Source: Asaccharospora irregularis DSM 2635 (lineage in GTDB: Bacteria > Bacillota > Clostridia > Peptostreptococcales > Peptostreptococcaceae). Taken from it: 64,000 nt of DNA. The notes beneath the pieces are model-generated. The model was not told the origin of the DNA, made no database searches, and saw only the letters and a program-made list of their open reading frames with translations. Positions 1 through 8,265 of this stretch are shown here, one piece after another. How positions within the stretch are numbered: the first letter of the stretch is position 1; every line of letters begins with the position of its first letter. The stretch lies in contig NZ_FQWX01000007.1 of the NCBI RefSeq assembly GCF_900129815.1, positions 1 through 64,000 on the forward strand, written 5' to 3'. Made by a program: the position numbers and the translations under genes.

Positions 1-195
1 AACCCTGTTTTGCTTAATTATTATAAAAATAATATGAATGGTAAAAGCAAAAAAGTTGGACTAGTTGCCATTATGCATAAGCTAATGAACTATATTTTTT
101 CTGTGCTACGCAACCAAAAACCATATGAAGTACGTAACCCTAAATTGCACTGTAAGATGTATCTAGAAAACAAAAGTCTACCTAATATAGCCTAA
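1..195 (+). mobile_element. IS110-family transposase, C-terminal fragment (runs off left edge)
   Basis: The reading frame is open from the first base (reads NPVLLNYY...) and stops with TAA at 193-195, so this is the 3' end of a longer gene that begins outside the window. The residues resemble the C-terminal end of IS110/IS116/IS902 transposases: an N-P-V...YY segment, then GK.KK.GLVAIMHKLMNYIFSVLR, then KPYEV. This family moves DNA with a DEDD catalytic domain plus a C-terminal serine-containing domain; only the far C-terminus is visible, so activity cannot be judged. An in-frame TTG at 10 is not a credible start. The element's right boundary cannot be placed; it probably lies within about 100 bases after the stop. 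Confidence 0.75.
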
Positions 196-225
196 CGGCT
201 AATATGAACTATTTTTCCATATAAG

Positions 226-260
226 CCATCAAAAATTCGTGTATATTTGATGGTTTATTT
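226..260 (+). terminator. possible terminator after the transposase
   Basis: CCATCAAA (226-233) pairs with TTTGATGG (246-253), followed by TTTATTT on the plus strand. It is AT-rich and could instead be part of the IS end structure. Confidence 0.4.
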
Positions 261-304
261 GCTATACGAAAAAACATAATTATAAAATATTTTTAAAAAC
301 TGTT

Positions 305-556
305 GACTTTAACTAGCTGGTCTATAATAAATAGGACGGATTTATTTCCGTGGTGCCACCTAAATTATATATATTTTAATAAAATACATATCACTTATTT
401 TCTGCTGTAACGTGCAGTCACGCTTTTCCTCCAAGATCCATTCATCAAACCTTTCTTGTTAAGTTCTCAGCCACCTTAACTCTCTGTATCGAACCTTTAT
501 TTGACTACTAATTCTTTTCATAGGACTAACTATATTAATATATGTTATATTTCTCA
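305..556 (-). ncRNA. T-box leader, tryptophan specifier, no gene visible downstream
   Basis: On the minus strand the region carries T-box hallmarks in order: a stem I AGAGAG/GGTGGCTGAGAAC segment (about 450-500), a specifier context GAA-TGG-A (TGG at 438-440, Trp), and the conserved T-box sequence AGGTGGCACCACGG (348-361), which binds the acceptor end of uncharged tRNA. ATTT and AAAT flank it as an antiterminator, and ACGGA/TCCGT (336-351) followed by U-rich sequence forms a short competing hairpin. T-boxes normally control aminoacyl-tRNA synthetase, biosynthesis or transport genes lying just downstream. Here the downstream side (below 300) holds only the opposite-strand end of an insertion sequence, so the regulated Trp gene is missing from the window. 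Confidence 0.8.
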
Positions 557-562
557 TGTTTT

Positions 563-591
563 ATAATATGTCTTAGTTTTAAAAATGTCAA
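563..591 (-). promoter_or_regulatory. promoter of the Trp T-box leader
   Basis: Minus-strand TTGACA (586-591), a 17-base spacer, and TATTAT (563-568) form a near-consensus SigA promoter that would start the T-box RNA near 556. Confidence 0.7.
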
Positions 592-599
592 CTCACTAT

Positions 600-785
600 C
601 CATCTATGTAAAAATAATATCCTTATATATTATACCATTATTTTTGTAATTTTATATAATTAGTACTTATATTTTTATTAATATATTTCTTAATTTTAAC
701 AACTTTAATATAATTTATACAATCATATTTAATTTATAAAATACCATCAATACATAATTATATAAAAATAATAAGCTAAAGCATA
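600..785. other. AT-rich intergenic stretch, nothing recognised
   Basis: Between the Trp T-box promoter and the degV terminator there is very AT-rich DNA with no supported gene, RNA or repeat on either strand. Confidence 0.6.
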
Positions 786-788
786 AAA

Positions 789-825
789 AAATGAGGATAA
801 GTAAGTTTTTACTTATCCTCTCTAA
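789..825 (-). terminator. terminator of degV
   Basis: On the minus strand GAGGATAAGT and ACTTATCCTC form a strong hairpin followed by ATTTTTTT, about 50 bases after the degV stop. Confidence 0.85.
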
Positions 826-874
826 TTAGAGGGAACCCTCAAATAATTCGTATACTACTTTATAATGAATTGGC

Positions 875-1717
875 TTATAATGAACTTATTAATATAGCAC
901 CTTTCGCTGTATATGTGCCCATAACAGAACCAATTTCACACAGAATTATATCCTTAAATCTATACTGACTTTCCATAATTTGTTTTACTTTTAATCCCTT
1001 TTCCTCACAGTTTGCATGCCCTATAAATAGGGTTTTCGTCTCTTCTTTAGTAATCTTATCACCCACAAGTTTGATTACCTTTTTAAGACTATTTCCCTCT
1101 CCTCTTGCTTTATCTATAGGTTTAACAACTCCATCAGTTATGTGTATTATAGCCTTTAAATTCAATGTATTTATTATCTTTCCTGCTAAAGGATTTATCC
1201 TTCCTCCCTTTATAGCATTTTCTAATGTTTCCAAAGTCCCAAAGAAGGCAGCATTTTCTTTAAATTTTTCTATTATTTCTACAACATCATCAATAGATTT
1301 TTGGTCTGCTACTAATTTTGCCGCCTCATATACTAAGTGTCCTTGCCCTACAGACCCACTCATAGTATCAATTATTTCTATTCTCTTGTCGTAACCTTCT
1401 TTTTCTAAGATATTTTTTGCCAAAACTGCACTATTATAAGTCCCTGATAATTTAGAACTTAGACATAGTACCAAAACACTATCCTCTTCACATTTAAAAC
1501 TTTCTATAAATTTGTCAGGAGAAGGACAAGATGTCTTAGGTAGATCATCGTACTTTTCCATCTTCTGATAAAATGTTTTATTGTCTATATCTTTTCCAGA
1601 AACAAATGTTTCTTCTCCAAAAGAAACATTAAGAGGTATTATGTTAATGTTAAGTTTTTCTATTATATCTTTAGGTAAATCACATGCACTATCTGTTATT
1701 AGTTTTATCCTACTCAT
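875..1717 (-). CDS. DegV family fatty-acid-binding protein
   Basis: This 280-residue protein has the DegV signatures: TDSACDLP near residue 9, a TSCPSP segment near residue 61, and a CLSSKLSGTY segment near residue 84. Proteins of this family (FakB type) bind a fatty acid in a buried cavity and present it to the fatty acid kinase FakA, feeding exogenous fatty acids into phospholipid synthesis; others have no proven role. The length is normal for the family and it should be cytosolic. No FakA/YloV-like kinase gene is nearby. It is transcribed alone, with a strong promoter at 1956-1984, an operator-like inverted repeat just downstream of it, and about 230 bases of untranslated leader. The divergent TetR gene suggests ligand-controlled expression. 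Confidence 0.85.
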   Translation of the reverse strand: MSRIKLITDSACDLPKDIIEKLNINIIPLNVSFGEETFVSGKDIDNKTFYQKMEKYDDLPKTSCPSPDKFIESFKCEEDSVLVLCLSSKLSGTYNSAVLAKNILEKEGYDKRIEIIDTMSGSVGQGHLVYEAAKLVADQKSIDDVVEIIEKFKENAAFFGTLETLENAIKGGRINPLAGKIINTLNLKAIIHITDGVVKPIDKARGEGNSLKKVIKLVGDKITKEETKTLFIGHANCEEKGLKVKQIMESQYRFKDIILCEIGSVMGTYTAKGAILISSL

Positions 1718-1924
1718 ATAAATAACCCCACTATTTTCATAATTTTTAAATTTATAATAAAAAAATTTTCTATCTAAAACTTAATTCTATCTAAAACTTC
1801 AAAGGATAATTTTTTGAAATACATATACGTAAATTACACTTACCAATATTTTTAAAATAAATATAATTTCCTATGCATTATAAAATATATTCTTGAAATT
1901 TTTATCATATAGATGTTTATTTTG

Positions 1925-1944
1925 TCGGTCGGTCAATCGACCGA
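1925..1944. promoter_or_regulatory. inverted-repeat operator, probably for the adjacent TetR protein
   Basis: TCGGTCG (1925-1931) and CGACCGA (1938-1944) are perfect inverted halves separated by six bases. The site is GC-rich in an AT-rich intergenic region and lies at about +5 to +24 of the degV promoter, a classic repressor position. Confidence 0.65.
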
Positions 1945-1955
1945 TTATTAATATT

Positions 1956-1984
1956 ATTGTATAGCCAAATAATTAAAAAGTCAA
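1956..1984 (-). promoter_or_regulatory. promoter of degV
   Basis: Minus-strand TTGACT (1979-1984), 17-base spacer, TACAAT (1956-1961). The start would fall near 1949, immediately before the inverted repeat. Confidence 0.7.
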
Positions 1985-2014
1985 TAATATATTTTCTCAA
2001 GAGTTTAGCCTTTG

Positions 2015-2043
2015 TTGACAATATTTTTTTGTAAGTTTATAAT
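2015..2043 (+). promoter_or_regulatory. promoter of the TetR gene
   Basis: TTGACA (2015-2020), 17-base spacer, TATAAT (2038-2043): a consensus SigA promoter. It is divergent from the degV promoter, with the two -35 boxes about 30 bases apart. Confidence 0.8.
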
Positions 2044-2089
2044 ATTATTAATTTATCTTAATTGTTTTACTTATAGAAAGGTCGTTCTT

Positions 2090-2656
2090 ATGAAATCTAA
2101 TAATACAACAAATATGAAACAGAATATTTTAGTCGCTGCTACAGAGCTAATACAAAAAAATGGTGTTAAGAATACAACACTTGCCGATATTGCAAAATCT
2201 GTTAATATAAGCAAAGGTACTCTTTATTATCATTATTCTTCTAAAAATGATTTGATTTTTGACATAGCTGACACCCATCTACAAGTAATAACTGATGCTA
2301 TATTAAACTGTGTACAGAATATTGAATCTGATCAGCCTCAGGATGAAATAGTTAAATTTATTATAGATAAAATATCTACTATCGAAGGTAGAGGTAGGGT
2401 TCATATGTACCTTATTTGTGAGGCTATAACATCTAATGAACCTTTAAAAGAGAGAATAAAAGCTAATTATATCCAGTGGAGAACTACACTGAGAGATGAA
2501 CTTTTAAATACTTTTCACGGAAATGAAAAATATGCAGAATCGTTCTCATTTCTAGTGATATCAATCGTCGACGGTCTAGTTATACAAGGCCTGCTAAAAA
2601 CAGAAAAAATCCCTTATGAGGGAATTGCTACTTTCCTTCTAGATAGGGTTTACTAA
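2090..2656 (+). CDS. TetR/AcrR family transcriptional regulator
   Basis: The 188-residue protein has an N-terminal TetR helix-turn-helix at about residues 29-49 (TLADIAKSVNISKGTLYYHY) and an all-helical ligand-binding C-terminal part. The start chosen is ATG 2090, which has GAAAGG at a proper distance; the longer frame from 2012 would begin ahead of the promoter's -10 box, so it cannot be the start. It faces away from degV, and the inverted repeat between them is well placed for this regulator to repress degV. A fatty acid or acyl-CoA ligand is a reasonable guess from the neighbour, but nothing in the sequence proves it. Confidence 0.85.
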   Translation: MKSNNTTNMKQNILVAATELIQKNGVKNTTLADIAKSVNISKGTLYYHYSSKNDLIFDIADTHLQVITDAILNCVQNIESDQPQDEIVKFIIDKISTIEGRGRVHMYLICEAITSNEPLKERIKANYIQWRTTLRDELLNTFHGNEKYAESFSFLVISIVDGLVIQGLLKTEKIPYEGIATFLLDRVY

Positions 2657-2674
2657 ATACAATAATTTTTTATA

Positions 2675-2719
2675 AAAAGGAAGAGCCCCAATAAACTTAT
2701 TGAGACTCTTCCTTTTTTA
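2675..2719. terminator. bidirectional terminator shared by the TetR gene and the EamA gene
   Basis: AAAAAGGAAGAG and CTCTTCCTTTTTT form the outer stem with CAATAA/TTATTG inside. It works in both directions; on the minus strand the hairpin includes the last codons of the EamA gene. Confidence 0.8.
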
Positions 2720-3173
2720 AGTTTAAGTTTAACTTTATATTATTAATAAACACTTTAATATCAATTTCAAGTATAACAGCTGCCAAAATAACTATTATAG
2801 CACCTAAAATCTGAATCAAATTTAAAGTTTCTCCAAAAACGGTTACCCATATAGGGTTTGTGAACATTAAAACTGTCGCAATAGATATAGGTATTCTTTC
2901 AACCGATATATTATAGCTTATAAAACTAGATGCAAATGCTACAATTCCATATAAAGAACAAATTATTATCCCTTTTATATCTAACTTTAAGAGATTTTTG
3001 TCTTTTCTTAATATCCAAAATGTAAATAACAATCCTGCAATTAAGCATCTTAAAAAAGATACATCAAAAGTACTAAGACCTGACAATGATAGTTTTCTAC
3101 TAGTAATACCCATCATTCCCCAAAATGTAGTTGCTATTACAACAAGACCAATACCTTTTTTCTTACTGTCCAT
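2697..3173 (-). CDS. half-size EamA/DMT-type membrane transporter
   Basis: The 158-residue protein has a single EamA (drug/metabolite transporter) repeat: IATTFWGMMGITSRKLS near residue 12, a helix with SYNISVERIPISIATVLMFTNP, and a final helix at about residues 110-137. Typical DMT permeases have two such repeats and about 300 residues, so this is half-size. ATG 3173 is chosen because AGGAGGACGAG precedes it; the frame open up to 3299 runs back toward the ileS terminator without a ribosome site. The C-terminus (KKEESQ) sits inside a strong terminator, so the short length looks like the natural end or an old, stabilised deletion. Substrate unknown; it may act as a dimer like EmrE-size transporters. 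Confidence 0.65.
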   Translation of the reverse strand: MDSKKKGIGLVVIATTFWGMMGITSRKLSLSGLSTFDVSFLRCLIAGLLFTFWILRKDKNLLKLDIKGIIICSLYGIVAFASSFISYNISVERIPISIATVLMFTNPIWVTVFGETLNLIQILGAIIVILAAVILEIDIKVFINNIKLNLNLKKEESQ

Positions 3174-3263
3174 CTCGTCCTCCTGTAAATTTTTATTGTC
3201 TGTCAATAAGTATTCTATCACTATAAAATGTTTAAGTATATGCTTTAAGACATCTAATTTCAA

Positions 3264-3313
3264 AAAAATTCCTGCATAAACAGAGGAGCTTATTTCCACC
3301 TATTTATGCAGGA
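3264..3313 (-). terminator. terminator of ileS
   Basis: On the minus strand CCTGCATAAA and TTTATGCAGG close a hairpin that is followed by AATTTTTTT, just after the ileS stop. Confidence 0.8.
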
Positions 3314-3332
3314 ATTAATTTTAGTAAATATA

Positions 3333-6300
3333 TTATTTTCTTATAACTTTTATTCCAGTCATATGATCATTTAAGTTATGTTTTTCTAAACTCTCATCAT
3401 CCACTCTATTTATTTCTAAAGCTAAAGTTTCTGATTTTATATAGTCAGCGAAATCATCTACAGCTTTTGCTATTTCATCATCTCCTGAGTAGTCTATTGT
3501 TATATTGTCTAATACATCAAAATTGCTAGATTTTCTTATTTGCTGTACCTTAGAGATAAACTCTCTAGCATACCCTTCATTTATTAATTCTTCTGTTAAT
3601 GTAGTATCTAGTATCACAAATAGATTGTTTTCCATTGATACATTGAACCCTTCTTTTGCAGATATGTTTATTAAAACATGTTCTTTATTGAACTCGAAAT
3701 TTTCACCATCTATATCAACAGTTAAATTTTCACCGTTTTCTAACTTAGGAACTGCAACACTTGGATCTAATTTATTTAGTGCTCCGGCAAAGAATTTCAT
3801 TTTTGCACCTAATATAGGTCCTAATACTTTAAAGTTTGGTTTTAAGCTATAATTCATATACTCACTTAAATCCTTAGCAAATACTACTTCTTTAACATTA
3901 AGCTCTTCTTTTATTAAATCAACTATATCTCCTAATATTTCCTCGTATTTTCCATCTACAAATACCTCTTGTATTGGTTGACGTACTTTTATTCTACTAG
4001 CTTCTCTTGATGCTCTACCTAAAGTAACTAAGTTTTTAGCTAAATCCATTTTTTCCTCTAACTTCTCATCTACTAAACTTAAATCAGCCTTTGGATAAGA
4101 TGCTAAATGAACTGAAACCTCATCAGTTAAATTTCTGTACATTTCTTCTGACATATATGGAGCAAACGGAGCTATCATTTTGCAAAGTTCTGTTAGTATT
4201 TCATAAGTTGTATTATAAACTGCTTTTTTATCTTCTGTTAATTCAGTTGCCCAGAATCTTCTTCTTGAACGTCTGATGTACCAGTTAGATAAGTCATCGT
4301 TTATAAATGCTTGTATTCTTCTTATAGTTTTGTTTACCTCAAATATTTCTAAGTTTTCTTCTACTTCTTTCTTTAAATTATTAAACTTAGATAGTATCCA
4401 TCTATCAAGTTCTGGTCTATCCTTGTACTCTACAAAGAAATCAGTTGGATTTATATCATCAGTATTTGCATATAATGTAAAGAAGTTGTATACATTTTTC
4501 ATAGTTCCTAGGAACTTACTTTGAACCTCTTTTAGACCTTCTTCATCAAATCTTATTGGAGTCCATGGTGGAGATACATATAATAAGTACCATCTCAATG
4601 CATCTGCTCCATACTTATCAAATAATTCAAAAGGATTTACAGTGTTTCCTCTTGATTTACTCATCTTCTTGCCATCTTTATCTAAAACAAGGTCGTTAAC
4701 TAAAACTTTCTTATATGGAGCTTTCCCCATAACAAATGTAGATATTGCAAGCAATGAATAGAACCATCCTCTAGTTTGATCTATACCTTCACAGATATAG
4801 TCTGCTGGGAATAATTCTTCGAAGTTTTCTTTGTTTTCAAATGGATAGTGATGTTGAGCAAATGGCATAGATCCACTATCAAACCAACAGTCTATAACGT
4901 CTGTTACTCTAGTCATTGGTTTTCCACACTTTTCACATTTTAAGTGTATATCATCAACGTATGGTCTATGAAGTTCCACTGTTTCTGGGTTTACATATTC
5001 TACAGCTTTTTGGGCCAATTCAGCTCTTGAACCTACAGAGTCTTTGTGACCACATTCACATCTCCATATATTTAAAGGAGTTCCCCAGTATCTACTTCTT
5101 GATATAGCCCAGTCATTTAAGTTTTCTAGCCAATTACCAAATCTTCCTTCTCCTACGAACTTTGGATACCATTCAACTGTATTGTTATTCTCTATTAATT
5201 GATCTTTTAATTTTGTCATTTCTATATACCAGCTCGGCTTTGCATAATATACAAGTGGAGTTTGGCATCTCCAACAGTGTGGATAATTATGAACCACTTT
5301 TTCCTTAGAATATAGTTTGTTTTCGTGAGCTAACCATTTTATTATTTCAACATCTAGGCCATCCTCCATAACAAACTTGCCTTCCCATGGAGTAGTTGTA
5401 AACTTACCTGTTTCATCTACTGGTTGAATAACTGGTAAATCATATTTTCTACCTAAATTGTAGTCATCCTCACCAAATGCTGGTGCAGTGTGTACTATAC
5501 CTGTACCGTCTTCAGTTGTTACATAATCTCCTAAAGTTATAAAGAATGCTTTTTTGTCAGCCTCAACAAACGGCATTAACTGATCATACTCTATACCTTC
5601 TAAATCCTTACCTTTCATTTCCTCTAATACTTCATAATCTTCACCTAAAACTTTATTAGCTAAAGGCTTAGATACATAGTAAACTTCTTCACCTTGCTTA
5701 ACTTTTAGGTAGTCTACCTCACCATTTACAGTTAAGGCAACGTTTGAAGGTAATGTCCAAGGAGTAGTTGTCCATGCTAGGAAATACTCATCTGCATCTT
5801 TTCTTTTAAACTTAGCTATTACTGTATTTGTTTTTACTTCTTTGTATCCTTGTGCTACCTCATGTGAAGCAAGACCTGTCCCACATCTTGGGCAATAAGG
5901 AAGTATCTTATGACCTTCGTATATATATCCCTCTTTGTTAAACTTATTTAATATCCACCAAACCGATTCTATATAGTTATTATCTAAAGTTATATATGGA
6001 TTATCTAAGTCTGTCTCATAAGCCATTCTTTCTGTCATTGCTCTCCATTGTTTTTCATATGAGAAAACAGATTCTCTACATTTTTGGTTGAACTCAGCTA
6101 TACCATATTCCTCTATTTGTTGCTTATCAGATAGACCTAACTCTTTTTCTACTTGTATTTCAACTGGTAGTCCATGAGTATCCCAACCAGCTTTTCTTTT
6201 TACTTGGTATCCATCCATTGTTTTATATCTACATACCCAGTCTTTTAATGTTCTGGCAACAACGTGGTGTATCCCTGGATTTCCATTTGCTGTTGGAGGA

Positions 6301-6440
6301 CCCTCGTAGAATACAAAACTAGGGTCATTTTCACCTTTTTCTAAAGTCTTTTCTAGTATATCTATATCATTCCAATAACTAGAAACTTCTGCCTCTGCCT
6401 GCTTAACAGAGCTATCCACTAGCGGTTTAAATTTCGCCAT
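3333..6440 (-). CDS. ileS: isoleucyl-tRNA synthetase
   Basis: This 1035-residue class I synthetase charges tRNA-Ile. Visible features are the HIGH-type motif (GIHH, about residue 54), the KMSKS loop (about residue 592), a CP1 editing domain between them, the CPRCG zinc-type pair near residue 180, and further CxCG/CEKCG pairs near residues 470-510. ATG 6440 is preferred over the GTG at 6449 because the GTG is part of the ribosome site (AGAAAGGGTG). The length and sequence style (GIHHVVARTLKDWVCRYK) fit the eukaryote-like IleS2 class that is usual in clostridia and is associated with low mupirocin sensitivity; that class call is inference. It is a single gene behind an Ile T-box. Confidence 0.95.
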   Translation of the reverse strand: MAKFKPLVDSSVKQAEAEVSSYWNDIDILEKTLEKGENDPSFVFYEGPPTANGNPGIHHVVARTLKDWVCRYKTMDGYQVKRKAGWDTHGLPVEIQVEKELGLSDKQQIEEYGIAEFNQKCRESVFSYEKQWRAMTERMAYETDLDNPYITLDNNYIESVWWILNKFNKEGYIYEGHKILPYCPRCGTGLASHEVAQGYKEVKTNTVIAKFKRKDADEYFLAWTTTPWTLPSNVALTVNGEVDYLKVKQGEEVYYVSKPLANKVLGEDYEVLEEMKGKDLEGIEYDQLMPFVEADKKAFFITLGDYVTTEDGTGIVHTAPAFGEDDYNLGRKYDLPVIQPVDETGKFTTTPWEGKFVMEDGLDVEIIKWLAHENKLYSKEKVVHNYPHCWRCQTPLVYYAKPSWYIEMTKLKDQLIENNNTVEWYPKFVGEGRFGNWLENLNDWAISRSRYWGTPLNIWRCECGHKDSVGSRAELAQKAVEYVNPETVELHRPYVDDIHLKCEKCGKPMTRVTDVIDCWFDSGSMPFAQHHYPFENKENFEELFPADYICEGIDQTRGWFYSLLAISTFVMGKAPYKKVLVNDLVLDKDGKKMSKSRGNTVNPFELFDKYGADALRWYLLYVSPPWTPIRFDEEGLKEVQSKFLGTMKNVYNFFTLYANTDDINPTDFFVEYKDRPELDRWILSKFNNLKKEVEENLEIFEVNKTIRRIQAFINDDLSNWYIRRSRRRFWATELTEDKKAVYNTTYEILTELCKMIAPFAPYMSEEMYRNLTDEVSVHLASYPKADLSLVDEKLEEKMDLAKNLVTLGRASREASRIKVRQPIQEVFVDGKYEEILGDIVDLIKEELNVKEVVFAKDLSEYMNYSLKPNFKVLGPILGAKMKFFAGALNKLDPSVAVPKLENGENLTVDIDGENFEFNKEHVLINISAKEGFNVSMENNLFVILDTTLTEELINEGYAREFISKVQQIRKSSNFDVLDNITIDYSGDDEIAKAVDDFADYIKSETLALEINRVDDESLEKHNLNDHMTGIKVIRK

Positions 6441-6584
6441 ATATATCACCCTTTCTAATTTTATAAAATAAATATTATTTTCAATTTAAAAATTAAAAGC
6501 TTTATTAACTTCAAGCCCTCTAGATTATAGGTACTAATCACAGCAATTTATACATTTTTTTATATATTACAATTTCTTTGTATA

Positions 6585-6857
6585 TAAAAAAGACCCGGCC
6601 CTTTCTAAATGAAAGGGACGAGTCTATAATCGCGTTACCACCCTAATTCTATATATAGATATACTTATCTATATATAACTCTCTTCTAGTATAACGGCAC
6701 CAACCGGCACAGCTTAATCGATTATAATCTTTCAGCCTGCAGCTTCGGAGTGATTTTCAATTTTATAAATTTATTGGTTCTCAGCTTATCCAACTCTCTG
6801 TGAAATTATCTAAAATCTACTCTCTCCATCATAGCTTTTATTATTTATGTTTATACT
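6585..6857 (-). ncRNA. T-box leader, isoleucine specifier (ileS)
   Basis: The minus strand shows stem I (GATGGAGAGAGTAG, then AGAGAG...GCTGAGAACC), a specifier context GAAA-ATC-A (ATC at 6752-6754, Ile), the T-box sequence AGGGTGGTAACGCG (6630-6643), and a strong intrinsic terminator in which GACTCGTCCCTTTC pairs with GAAAGGGCCGGGTC followed by T6 (6587-6623). Uncharged tRNA-Ile is expected to stabilise the antiterminator and allow ileS transcription. Confidence 0.93.
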
Positions 6858-6862
6858 ATGAG

Positions 6863-6891
6863 ATTTTATAATAAATTGTTTGAATAGTCAA
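6863..6891 (-). promoter_or_regulatory. promoter of the ileS T-box leader
   Basis: Minus-strand TTGACT (6886-6891), 17-base spacer, TAAAAT (6863-6868). It begins only about 20 bases after the divIVA stop; no terminator separates them, so some divIVA-operon transcription may also enter the leader. Confidence 0.75.
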
Positions 6892-6910
6892 TAATTATTT
6901 TTAAATTTTA

Positions 6911-7444
6911 CTATTCAAATGTTGCAGCAGCTTCATCATTTTCCCCTTTGTATTGATACATATCTATAGACTCAAAAGGAGCTTGACAGCTTTCATCTAC
7001 ATCATAGAATATTTCATCTACACTTCTAATCTCATCTTCTAACAATGACTTAAATTTATTTCTAAACACTTTAAATTCTTTTACCAAAGCATCGTATTCT
7101 TTTCTTATTTCTATAACTCTATTGTTAGCTTGTTCCATTATCTGTCTTGATTTTAAGTTAGCCTCTTCAACTATTACCTTAGCTTTTCTATTTGCAGCAT
7201 TGCAAGTATCCTCAGCTGCACTCTGTGCTGTTATTAAAGTTGCTTTTAGTGTTTCCTCTATATTTTCATACTTATTTACTTGATCTTGGAAAAGTTCTAC
7301 CTTTTCTTTAAGACTTTTATTTTCTCTTTTTAGAGTTTCAAAATCTTCTTTTATTATGTCCAAAAACTCATCTACTTCATCTTCTCTATATCCCCTTAGT
7401 GATTTTTTGAACTCTTTATTTTCTATTTGTTCTGGAGTTAGCAT
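6911..7444 (-). CDS. divIVA: DivIVA family cell-pole/division protein
   Basis: The 177-residue protein begins with the DivIVA lipid-binding motif (LTPEQIENKEFKKSLRGY.EDEVDEFLD) and continues as a long coiled coil to about residue 150, ending in an acidic tail. DivIVA binds negatively curved membrane at poles and septa and recruits division, segregation or sporulation proteins. It is the last gene of the ylmE-sepF-ylmG-ylmH-divIVA operon, 11 bases after ylmH, as in many Firmicutes. GAGGTAATGAG precedes the ATG. Confidence 0.93.
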   Translation of the reverse strand: MLTPEQIENKEFKKSLRGYREDEVDEFLDIIKEDFETLKRENKSLKEKVELFQDQVNKYENIEETLKATLITAQSAAEDTCNAANRKAKVIVEEANLKSRQIMEQANNRVIEIRKEYDALVKEFKVFRNKFKSLLEDEIRSVDEIFYDVDESCQAPFESIDMYQYKGENDEAAATFE

Positions 7445-7455
7445 CTCATTACCTC

Positions 7456-8241
7456 CTATTTTATTAGTCTTGCATAAACTTTTATTTTACCCTTTTTAGT
7501 AATGTCTCCTATTTCTATGATCTCTGCTCTACCCTTGCCTCTAACAGATATTAAGTCATTTATTTTCAATAACTTAGAAGGTGAGATTATTTTTTCATAA
7601 TTTACGTAAACTTTTTCTCCGTTTATATATTTTAAACTCTCCTGCCTTGATATATTATAAAGGCCACTTATAACACAATCAAGCCTATCTGAAGATACTG
7701 TAAAATATACATCTTTATAACTTGGGAAACTATAAATAATATCGTCTTTTGAAATTTCTACTACATCTACATTGTTTCTAGATACCTTATCTAGGTTCAT
7801 AATTATATAGTCACAAATATCTTTTGCTACTACTACCTGACAAAAATTATCGTTTATAAGTATGTCACCTATCTTTTCTCTTTTTATTCCCAAACTCATA
7901 AGTGCACCTAGATAGTCTTTATGAGAAACCTCTTTGAACTTAAAGTTTCCATTTATTTGTATATACTTGATATCACTCTCTACATCTTCATAGTTCATAT
8001 AAAACGGGTATATAGTAATTATGCTTCTCTCTGCCTCTAGGTAACCCCCATCCACAGTATATTTTACATCATCATAAGAATTAAGTACTGATATTGCATT
8101 TTTTATTTCATGTGGATTTAAAAACTCAGTATACCTAACATCATAGTTTTTCATGGAAGCATTAGCCTTATCTATAACTCTAAACATCTTATTCTTTAAA
8201 TCTATATCTTTTATATGATTTGTAATTTTTAATTTGTCCAT
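7456..8241 (-). CDS. ylmH: YlmH, S4-domain RNA-binding protein
   Basis: The 261-residue protein has an N-terminal YlmH domain, a middle region with LMSLGIKREKIGDI, and an S4 RNA-binding domain at about residues 183-245 (LDCVISGLYNISRQESLKYI). B. subtilis YlmH associates with stalled ribosomal complexes and is encoded in the division cluster, although its role there is in translation quality control. Position between ylmG and divIVA is conserved. Length is normal. Confidence 0.9.
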   Translation of the reverse strand: MDKLKITNHIKDIDLKNKMFRVIDKANASMKNYDVRYTEFLNPHEIKNAISVLNSYDDVKYTVDGGYLEAERSIITIYPFYMNYEDVESDIKYIQINGNFKFKEVSHKDYLGALMSLGIKREKIGDILINDNFCQVVVAKDICDYIIMNLDKVSRNNVDVVEISKDDIIYSFPSYKDVYFTVSSDRLDCVISGLYNISRQESLKYINGEKVYVNYEKIISPSKLLKINDLISVRGKGRAEIIEIGDITKKGKIKVYARLIK

Positions 8242-8265
8242 ATATCCTTGCTAATATATAAGTAC

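Noticed and set aside
200-275. 22-codon minus-strand reading frame just after the Trp T-box
   Set aside because: It starts with ATG but has no ribosome site, resembles no known leader peptide, and overlaps the palindromic end region by the insertion sequence.
1071-1394. Plus-strand frame within degV, and similar long frames opposite ileS, der, murF and others
   Set aside because: These are shadows on the antisense strand of strong coding genes, without ribosome sites or family resemblance.
2012-2089. N-terminal extension of the TetR gene
   Set aside because: Its start lies upstream of the promoter's own -10 box; the ATG at 2090 has a good ribosome site.
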